Part shown: in pieces, positions 34,709-43,578 of the stretch | Layout: every line of letters starts with the position of its first letter | Position numbering within the stretch: position 1 is the first letter of the stretch | From: Talaromyces rugulosus | Lineage: Eukaryota; Ascomycota; Eurotiomycetes; Eurotiales; Trichocomaceae | Assembly: GCF_013368755.1 (NCBI RefSeq) | Contig: NC_049562.1 | Span: 2,170,001-2,234,000, forward strand | DNA length: 64,000 nucleotides | Direction: 5' to 3' | Program-made: the position numbers and the translations under genes | Notes under the pieces: model-generated | What the model saw: the letters and a program-made list of their open reading frames with translations, nothing else | Database searches by the model: none | What the model was told of the DNA's origin: nothing

Positions 34709-35905
34709 TTAAGCCCGAACCTCCTCGGCATTGCGCTCCTGGTTGCGCTGCTGCTGCTGGCCCTCACGGCCGCCGCGGCCGCCTCCCCTGCCGCCTCGCT
34801 GTCCACCGCGCTGGTTGTTGCCAGACTCACCTGCGTTGGCTCCTTCGCCGCCGCCGAGCGTGATCTGAGCAGTCGCCAGTCGGTTCGACAGCTCCATCTG
34901 CGTGCGGATGGTGTTGGCGAGGTACGAGACGACCAGGATGTCTTGGATGTGTTTGTTGCTGTGGACGGTCAGTACATATACATAGATATATATAAGGTAG
35001 AGAGAAAGAAAGAAGACGTACAAATCGCGCTCAATGTCAGCCGGCTCAACCTTGGGAGCCAGGGCAAGGGCATTCAGCAGAAACTGGCCAAGTGCCGTCG
35101 ACGCAGGCGCCTCCTCGTCAATCACGGCCTCGACATACTTGGACACACGGTCAATCATGCCAATGACCTCCTCGACCGCGCGCTCCAGGGCCTCGACATC
35201 GGTGAAGATACCGGTGGTTCGCTCCTCAGTGTCGCGAGCATTGGCAATAGCCTCCAAACCGTTCTTCTCCGCGTCGGTATACCGGATCTCATACGGCACG
35301 GGGATAAAAGCAGCGCTATCGGCAGCGCGCTCTGCGGTGACGCCCACTGGAGCCGAAATGTAGGCGCGCGTTTCAATGTCCTTGCCGGGCTCAGTCGAGA
35401 CAGTCAGGTGCACGGCCGGGTGAGGCCATGTGCCGTCGCCTTGGCCGCCGTAAAAATTCTGAATCAGGGCGGAAAACGTGTTGAGCTCTGACGAGGTGGC
35501 GTACCAGCCGACGAGCACTTCGCGCGGGTTGGCTCGCAGGTGCAGCGTCAGCATTTGTTTCTGATACTCCATATCGACCTCGACCTGGTCGGTGGTCTCG
35601 GTGTGGCCGACGGCAAAACAGCTTCGGATTTCGACTTCGGTGCCATCTTCACTTCGGGTGCCCAGTAGCGTGCCAATAACACGGTCCTGGTCGGCGTTGC
35701 GGCGGAGGGAGTGGTCGAGGATGGAGAAAATGGCCTTTGGTGGGAGAGGTCAGAACTGATAAACACCCTTTTTGCTTTGGTTATCAAGATATCTACATAC
35801 CTGAGGCTGGATCACCACATTCAGAGGGGCGGTGGTTGGTGCAGACCCCACCGTCACAGGGCCCAAGGGCCGCGCGAGATGCAGAAACGAGTCGGTCTCA
35901 GCCAT
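34709..35905 (-). CDS. eif3f: Translation initiation factor eIF3 subunit F
   Basis: Exons 35801-35905, 35022-35734 and 34709-34958 give 355 residues. The MPN domain fills the first two thirds: [50 protein letters not shown] and [10 protein letters not shown]. The JAMM zinc-site residues of active deubiquitinases are replaced, as usual in eIF3f. A helical C-terminal domain follows ([20 protein letters not shown]). The tail is RGG/Gln-rich ([17 protein letters not shown]), an RNA-binding style extension seen in filamentous fungi. eIF3f is part of the eIF3 octamer core that scaffolds 43S complexes. It shares a 277-bp divergent promoter with UTP25, another ribosome-linked gene. Confidence 0.95.
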
Positions 35906-36182
35906 GTTGGCGGGATATATCAGAAAAGACAGGCCTGTTCCTCAGCGATAGAGAAACAGACGGGGGACAGCCTATCTGATTTTTTGCTCTTGGCTTGGCG
36001 GTGGATGTCGTGGAGACAAAGTCTCTTTGTTCCGCCCGCTGAGGGTGAGTCGTTGACTTTCCCGAATTGTGTGTGCGAGCCCGAAATTTCACGCTAAGAT
36101 AAGATAAGCCCGAAGACATCAACAGCAAAAAAAAGATTCTGCATTATTGTGAGACAACGTATAATTAAATAACTGCGAAAAA
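35906..36182. promoter_or_regulatory. Compact divergent promoter, eif3f and UTP25
   Basis: Only 277 bases separate the starts of two translation/ribosome-biogenesis genes, a layout consistent with joint control. No obvious TATA box. Confidence 0.55.
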
Positions 36183-38570
36183 ATGGCACCACCACGTGGC
36201 CGTGGACGAGGGCGAGGACGAGGGCGAGGGTTCTCAGGGCCTTCAAGAGGCGGTCGTAGGGGTTCTGGGTTTGCGCGAGGCAGAAACAATCGTTTTCAGA
36301 CATCCCGGGTCGAAGAGACCAGGTAGGAGTCGCTCTTTTTTTCTCGTTTGTCCAAGGCTAACTGCTGGCTGGTACAGAGAGGAGGAATCTCCGTCTGATG
36401 GCGAGGACCAGTTTGAGGGGTTTGCGGACGATATGGAGGATGTGGACGTCGATAGCGAGTCGTCTGCTGAGGAAGAGGAGGAGGAGGAGGAGCAGACCGC
36501 TGACCGACCATACAACGTTCTGCTGCAACTGCTAAATACCGATTCCAATGCGGACCTTTCACGCAAGAGGCGAAAGCTTGATAACGGAAAAAGCGAGAAA
36601 CAGAGTCGGCCAGAGCCTGTGGAGGAAGAAAAAGAGCCCGAGGATATCGACGTTTTAGAAGACCGGGAGGCTTCGGACGATGACGCCGAGGGTGAAGCCA
36701 GCGAGGCAGACGACGAAGAAGACAGTGAGTATAAACCTACAAAATTCGTTAAGGGACTCGCTGATTATTTAGCTGCGGACCCGTTTGAGAAGCACTTTGC
36801 CACACCCGACGAGGCCGAGTTATCCAAAAAGACCCAAGAGGCAGCGGCTGGCAAATGGCGCACGATCAAAGCTCCTCTTCCTGACGACTTCAGGGCAATC
36901 TGCAATGCTCTGGAGAGCGAGGGCGATTCCTGGGGTCTGCCTGTGGCTGTGAAAAGCACTCGTAACTTAAAGGTTGGTCTTCATTCCAATTATAACTTAT
37001 CTACAAGTCTGACTGTAGTATAGCTCAAAAAAAAACTGGAATCTGCAGCAGCAGAGGCCGTGCCAAAGTTTGACGGCCCTTATCAGAACATAGCGTCGCT
37101 GCTTTTCAACTACAACGACGTGCTTTTCGGCGGCCGAACAGCATCGAATGCAGCGCAGATGCGAGACATACTCAGCATCCACATACTCAACCACGTCTTG
37201 AAAACACGCGACCGAGTACTGAAAAACAATGCTCGTTTATCGAAAGACCAGAGCGAGGATATCGAAGTGCGAGACCAAGGCTTTACCAGACCCAAGGTGC
37301 TTTTGATTCTACCCACTCGGCAAGCTTGTGTTCGGTTTGTCGAGAGCATCAGCCGCATCTACCAGCCAGAGCAGCAAGAGAACAAGAAGCGCTTTATGGA
37401 CGAGTACAGTAGCACGGATGATCACACGTGGGACAATCGAGCCGAGGATTTCATCGACCTTTTCGGCGGAAATGACGACGACATGTTCCGACTGGGACTG
37501 AAGTTTACGAGAAAGACCATCAAGTACTATTCCCAGTTCTACAACTCCGACATCATCCTGGCCAGTCCGTTGGGGCTGCGGACGATCATGGACAAAGAGG
37601 AGTGAGTACCTATAACTAAGAAGTCTACAACCAGTAATAGGTTGAGCTAATATCTTGCAGCGACAAGAAAAATGACCACGACTTCCTCTCGTCGATTGAA
37701 ATCGCCATTGTCGACCACGCCGACGGCCTGCTGATGCAGAACTGGGACCATGTCGAGTACATATTCAGCCATATGAACCTGCAGCCCAAGGAAGCCCACG
37801 GATGCGACTTTAGCCGGGTGCGCTCATGGTATCTAGACGGCCGGGCGCGCTACATACGCCAGACCATTGTCTTGTCGTCATTCATCTCGCCCGAGGTGAA
37901 TTCGCTGTTCTCGCAGCGCATGCAAAACATTGCCGGCCAGGCAAAGATTACGCCGACGTACAACGGAGCCATCACCGACATATCCCTACCTGTGCCGGTG
38001 AAGCAGACATTCTCACGCTTCGAGTCTGCCTCGCCGCTGAAGGACCCGGACATGCGCTTCAAGTATTTTACCACAGCCATCCTCCCGAGCATCACGCGCG
38101 CGGTGACTGGACGCGGCCAGGGCAACGGCGCGGGTATTTTGATCTTCATCCCATCGTACCTCGACTTTGTGCGGGTGCGCAATTTCTTCGCGTCTTCGGC
38201 GCAGGCGGCCAACATCTCGTTCGGGGCCATGTCCGAGTACTCGGAGGGCAAAGACATATCGCGAACGCGCAGCTACTTCATGACGGGGCGGCACTCGGTT
38301 CTGCTGTATACGGAGCGCTCGCATCACTTTCGGCGCTACAAGATCCGCGGCGTCAAGCAAGTGGTAATGTATGGACTGCCAGAGAACCCCATCTTCTTCC
38401 GCGACGTAGTCGAGTACCTGGCTCTGGACCCGGCAGCGTCGACGTCTGCGGCGGGCGGAGTGCGCTCGCTGTTTTCGCGGTATGATGCTCTCAAGCTGGA
38501 GCGAGTTGTGGGCAGCCAGCGGGTGGGCAACATGCTGAGGGAGCGCGGCGATACATTTAGTTTTGTATGA
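36183..38570 (+). CDS. UTP25: SSU processome component Utp25 (DUF1253)
   Basis: Exons 36183-36322, 36378-36972, 37024-37601 and 37661-38570 give 740 residues. An RG-rich N-terminus ([20 protein letters not shown]) precedes an acidic region with a run of Glu (about 90-105). The conserved C-terminal two thirds includes [59 protein letters not shown] and a helicase-like second half ([53 protein letters not shown]). Utp25 is a degenerate DEAD-box-like protein with no intact Walker A, required for 18S rRNA processing in the nucleolus. The second intron uses donor GTTGGT. Length fits the family. Confidence 0.93.
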
Positions 38571-38903
38571 AAATGTATACTAGTACCTAGTAGTAGTAAT
38601 GAAGTTGTATATAAATGCTAAGAAGTTTCCCCGCACGCGGCTGATAGCCGAGTAGCGCTGATTGGCGGGCGGGGCCTTCCCTGCCTGACGAGATACTACT
38701 GTCACGAGACCGCTGCCTGGTAGTGGTTCGCCGTCCGGATAGGACGGAGTTCTTTCCTTCTTCTGTATATATTCACACGAGACTTGTCTACATCTATTAC
38801 GATTCTTTCAGTTGACACGGTTGTACCTGTGCTGTCAAACAACCGACGCAAGACCGCAGAATAGAGATCCACATTTACTTTCTACTTCATCTACTTCAAA
38901 GAG
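38571..38903. promoter_or_regulatory. Promoter region of the DMT transporter gene
   Basis: Contains a reverse CCAAT box (ATTGG, 38661-38665) and a TATATATT stretch near 38766. UTP25 ends at its left edge. No gene seen. Confidence 0.5.
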
Positions 38904-40467
38904 ATGAACCATGATACCACGAGTGCGACGAGGCATATAGACGACAGAATGGAGGCACCAGGTGAAGACCAGACACCAGACCAGCCATCCAAAACCCTTG
39001 AAAATGTAGAGCATCTGGATGCCCGCCAGCACACTGCAGCGGCCAGCGGGGGGATGCGTCCCTCGGCCGATACGCTCTTTTCCTCCGACCTTTCGATGTA
39101 TACCGGCGGCATATCCAGCACCAGTCATCTGCATATCAACAATGACTCGTCGCGAGCCTTGCCCTCATCTCCCACTAGCCCGGGAGGAAGCAGGAAAAAA
39201 CGGTCGCTGCGATATATACTCTCAAAAGGATGGATACAGAGCAAGGGAATGCTCATGGTGATTGTGTCGCAGTTCTTTGGGGCGTCCATGAACGTGATGA
39301 CACAGATTCTCGAGCGAGACGGTAGCCATGGGAAGGCCATGCATCCGTTTCAGGTAAGCAAGCAAAATTAGATTAGAATCTGAAGAAGAAGAAAAAACTG
39401 ACAGCGGCCAGATCCTGTTTGCCCGCATGTTCATCACAGCAGTAGCCAGCTACGCCTACATGTGGTGGACGCGCGTGCCAGATCCCTTTGGCACACGAGA
39501 AGTGCGGTGGTTGTTGATTGCTCGCGCCTTTGGCGGCTTTTTTGGGGTGTTTGGCATGTACTTTTCGCTGCTGTACATGCCTCTAGCGGAAGCCACAGTG
39601 CTCACGTTCCTGGCGCCGATTGTGGCGTGCTATGCCTGCTCATTCTTGTTGCCGAACGAGCCGTTTACGCGGAATCAGCAGTGGGCTGCGTTGGTGTCGT
39701 TGCTTGGAGTGGTTTTGATTGCGCGCCCATTTTCGGGTGGGAAGATGGAAGACGGGCTGGACCCGGGAGTTTTCTATAACAGTACCATGACGGACAGTCA
39801 AATGCAGGCCGAAGAGGGAATAGAAGCGCCTAGTGCGTCTCAGCACCTCCTGGCAATCGGCCTTGGTCTGATAGGCGTCCTGGGCGCAGCATGTGCCTAT
39901 ACAACGATCCGACTCATCGGCTCGCGAGCACACGCGCTCGTCAGCGTGACTTATTTCTCCACATATACAACCATCGTCTCGACAATCGCCATGCTGGCCA
40001 TCCCGTCAGTTTCTTTCCGTCTTCCAGGAAGCGCGGCAGAGTGGGGACTGTTGTTGGGTTTGGGAGTGAACGGATTCACCATGCAATACCTGCTGACCGC
40101 GGGCCTGGCATATCAACCAACATCAAATACAAAAGGACACGGCACGCGCGCGACGTCGATGGTATATACGCAAATGCTGTTTGCACTGTTTTACGACAAA
40201 TTAGTCATGGACACGTCGCCGTCGGCGATCAGCTGGGCTGGGTCTGGCTTGATTTTGGGGTGTGCGCTTTACGTTGCTACGGTGCGCGACACTCCTCCTC
40301 CTCCTCCTCCTCATAATAATATGCAAGAGGAGGATGGGATTCAGGTCGAGGACAGGGTTCCGGCAGGTCTCGGAATTGGATTGGTAGTGGATGAAGGGGG
40401 GAAGGATGTTGAGGAGGGTCGGGGGTTGCTGCAGACACACGAGAGCGATGGCGAGGCTTCTCGATAG
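38904..40467 (+). CDS. Drug/metabolite transporter superfamily protein (EamA type)
   Basis: Exons 38904-39353 and 39412-40467 give 501 residues. The first 95 residues are hydrophilic and Ser/Pro-rich. About ten membrane helices follow in two EamA halves: helix 1 GMLMVIVSQFFGASMNVMTQ, then FARMFITAVASYAYMWW, GGFFGVFGMYFSLLYMPLAE, ATVLTFLAPIVACYACSFLL, LVSLLGVVLIARPF, and in the second half AIGLGLIGVLGAACAYTTIR, TYTTIVSTIAMLAIP, EWGLLLGLGVNGFTMQYLL and GSGLILGCALYVAT. The P-LAEATVLTFLAP motif is typical of fungal SLC35G-like DMT proteins. The C-terminal tail is acidic after a six-proline run (CTC repeats 40291-40310). Substrate is unknown. Confidence 0.88.
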
Positions 40468-41809
40468 AACTTGCTAGTATTACTGTCGATCTTAGAAGAA
40501 GAGAATGCGGGGTTGAGTCTGGAGTCTGGAGATGTTTTGTCGATGCACTCCAGTGACTCCACAGTGTCCACACAGAGCATCCACACTTGAGGGTTTTAGC
40601 TTGCTGCCCATGTCTGACTCTGCCCTGTTGTAAAAGCCATGATAGAAATGAGATGTTTAAAAAAATGAAAAATAAATAATGAGAAGGAAACCAGACAATG
40701 CCCCTATTCAAAAGGCAAGGTAGCATTTCCGAATGTATGTATATGTATATACTCCGTGTACAGTCGACTCGGTAAAGCCCGGACGCCCGGCCGACAGAGG
40801 TCCGACCGAAAGGCTTGTTCAATGTTGCGTATGCAAGTCTAAAAGAAACAATAAATAAAAACGCCCTCCACCACTCCATGAATGATGAACCAGGCAGAAA
40901 TGACCCACACCGACTACTACGTACTTCATACTGGACTCCTGAATACGGAAAGCTTCAAATTTTGGGACTTTACATTCCTAGTTACTTTTACTTCTGAAGG
41001 GTAAAGGGAACCCTGGATAGAGTACTCCGTAGTGGATGCAAATGTCCGGAATTGGCATTAGCTTTCCTGATCGGGTCGCCAACAGACAGGTCAAAAGAGA
41101 AAAAGAAAGCGCAGGAAAAAAAAAACCCGTAATTTAGTTGCATAGAGTCTGTGCTCATGCGCTGCCCTGTTTCTGCTAGTTTTGGTCTGTTCAAAAAAAA
41201 AAAAAAAAAAAAAAACCAGATGTACCGAGTATTGGAGTATGATATTAAAAAAAAACGCTATAGGATGTACGTATTATATAACGGCCCGCAATGCACTAGC
41301 GGGAAACTCTCGTCCGGCAAAAATACGCTAAGCCCAACAAGGTCGAAGTTCGGCCGAGCCTCGGGCCGACAGCCAATCAAACAGCGCATAGAAGATCCAC
41401 CACGACGTCATAGGGCAGGCGCGGGTGCCGACAAGACCCGATGGCGGGGATCCACTCGCTGGCAGCTGATTGGCGCGTTCCTCGCGTGGTCGCAGCAATC
41501 ACAGCGCCCCCTGGTTCATGGGTGGCCAATGGCGATGCTCACATAGGCCCCACTGCTCCGAGAGCCATTTACTTGTCGTCCATAAACGTCGTATCTTTTT
41601 TCATCTTTTGATCAATATATATATCTCTCAATGCGTCCGTAGCGCTGAGCGCTGGACTAGACTTGCTCCAGACGTTAGTGTGTGGTTGACTGTGGCAGAT
41701 TGGGTTGTCTTTGACCACTGTCTAGCTATACTGATACCATACTCGTTTAGTATATACGACTCTATTCTACATACTATATAAATCGCCTCACTGCGATTAT
41801 ACGATCAAA
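40468..41809. promoter_or_regulatory. Long intergenic stretch with CCAAT cluster upstream of the DUF7730-like gene
   Basis: 1.34 kb with no gene. Three CCAAT boxes in both orientations lie at 41373-41377, 41469-41473 (reverse) and 41526-41530, and a TATATAA at about 41776 is some 35 bases before the next ATG. An A-run of about 22 is at 41193-41214. TACTCCGT words occur near 40750 and 41022. Confidence 0.55.
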
Positions 41810-42904
41810 ATGCGCCACTTCGACACCTGGATCCTGCGCGATCCCTACTCCATCTTCCACTACTACCCAACCGGCCGCCGATGGCAAGAATCTGTCCGTG
41901 ACATGATCCACGAACGCCAGATCTGCGCGCCGCGAGTTGATTCCAGCTCCAGCTCTCGTTCCAGCGCCGCCGTCGACCCGCTGGCTCAGAGATGTATATC
42001 CGACCAGCCCGATAGCGACTTCCTGCAGCGACTACCTCCCGAAATCCGTCTGATGATTTATTCATACGCCTTTGGCGACGAGGCCGTGCATCTGGTGCAG
42101 CTCAAGGGGAAAATCCGCCATGTGCGTTGCTGCAACGAGTCGGCATCCATCGCGAGCCATCGTGCCTGTTGCCCGGAAACAACTGCGCGATGGCGCTCGA
42201 GTAGTTGCCCCGTCTCATCTGATTCAAACATGTTGTACCCTCATACACACTCTGCGCTTCCGGGAAAGTTGAGCAACTCGTCGCTCTCGCTGCTAAGGAC
42301 TTGTCGTGCCATATACCTCGAGGCCGCTAGTATCCCTTATACCGATCTGGTTTATGACGTTGACGACTTGCACACGTTTATCGCTTTTTCATCGACTATT
42401 TGCCCCGAGAGACTCCGCTCGATTAAGCGGTTGACAGTGCAGTGGACGCCCATCTGGCAGCCCATGACCGGTGTCAGCCATACTTCAATCTATGCGCACA
42501 CGCACAACGACCGTCTATGGAAACTGTTCTGGCAACGTGTCCAGGCCATGACGGGACTGCGGGAGCTACGTATCAGTTTAGATTTGGGCCAATTCATGAG
42601 CAACACTACCACTACTTCATCCAGTGGCAGCAAAAAAATCAGCCTGGCTACCAGCGAAGCATGGGTTTCGCCGTTGCTTGCCGTGCGCGGACTAAAAGTG
42701 TTTGATCTGTGCGTTACAGCTAAATGTGATGCCTCTACGCAGAATACCATGGTCGCCGAGATTGGGAGGGATGCGTTGATTTTGTGCGAGTATCTGCGTT
42801 CGGTGATGTGTGCGCCGCGCGAGCAGGCTGTCAACTCGTGTGCGGCAGAGAGTACTGATGCTGGGAATCAGCATTGGAGGCCATTGATGATTACGGCCGC
42901 GTGA
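41810..42904 (+). CDS. DUF7730-like (F-box-type) protein of unknown function
   Basis: Intronless, 364 residues. The segment FLQRLPPEIRLMIYSYAFGD (about 70-89) is the short LPPEIR...IY..A start found in DUF7730 and related F-box-like fungal proteins. The matching later blocks are SLSLLRTCRAIYLEAASIPY (about 157-176), TFIAFSSTI and LRSIKRLTVQW. The Ser-rich linker (SSSSSRSSAAVD) and a Cys/His-rich insert (HVRCCNESASIASHRACC) lie between. The protein may act as an adaptor, but no Skp1-binding function has been shown for the family. These genes are numerous and variable in filamentous ascomycetes, fitting the accessory character of this block. Confidence 0.75.
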   Translation: MRHFDTWILRDPYSIFHYYPTGRRWQESVRDMIHERQICAPRVDSSSSSRSSAAVDPLAQRCISDQPDSDFLQRLPPEIRLMIYSYAFGDEAVHLVQLKGKIRHVRCCNESASIASHRACCPETTARWRSSSCPVSSDSNMLYPHTHSALPGKLSNSSLSLLRTCRAIYLEAASIPYTDLVYDVDDLHTFIAFSSTICPERLRSIKRLTVQWTPIWQPMTGVSHTSIYAHTHNDRLWKLFWQRVQAMTGLRELRISLDLGQFMSNTTTTSSSGSKKISLATSEAWVSPLLAVRGLKVFDLCVTAKCDASTQNTMVAEIGRDALILCEYLRSVMCAPREQAVNSCAAESTDAGNQHWRPLMITAA

Positions 42905-43578
42905 TTTATTGTTATACTTTTGTTTTCTGTTTGTTATACAGGTTGATACCCATGTTGGCGTTGTGAGTTATGATGCATAGATAGGATATACATAGATCAA
43001 TCGTATACACGATGATAGATCACTATCTTCCTATACGTACGTAATTTTTACTCGAACTGTTGGATAACTATTGTTGTGTGCAAATAGGACACTCATCATT
43101 CGTTGATACATATGAACCACTTCAATCATTGGATAATTCTCCCCATCTAGCCGTTGGCCTCTCATTCAAAAGGACAATAAACATACTCAGCTATACCTAG
43201 GTTTAATCCCTAATTATTGTTCGGATCTCTAAGAAGACCTAGTTCGTCATAATCTTTGAGTCTGATTTCCTACAGTTTGTTAGTTGTGTTACTATGTTTC
43301 CAGGTTCTTTGGAGAGCAGGGGAAACCTACGTCAGCGGAATATTTTTCATAACCTAAAACAGCATTTAGATGCTGAATTAACTGAAAAGTCGAATTTTCC
43401 CCAACATTGTACTCCTTTAGCTTTAGTAGATTTAAGTCTTGGATATGAATGGTGCTCGGAATGTTTTCGAAATATGAGAAAATTGCTGTAGATTCACACA
43501 ATGATGGTCAGATAAATGAGTTACAACTTGAGAAATATAGCTATCATAACGCATTGATACAATTGCTACTTGGGAACA
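42905..43578. other. AT-rich convergent intergenic stretch
   Basis: 670 bases between the DUF7730-like and dynamin genes. Two overlapping opposite open frames (43292-43501) have no recognised similarity. Nothing else seen. Confidence 0.45.

Noticed and set aside
41193..41214. A-run as the end of a LINE-type element
   Set aside because: No reverse transcriptase or other element sequence precedes it.
43292..43501. Small gene downstream of the dynamin gene
   Set aside because: Opposite overlapping open frames of similar length in AT-rich sequence; no codon bias or similarity.
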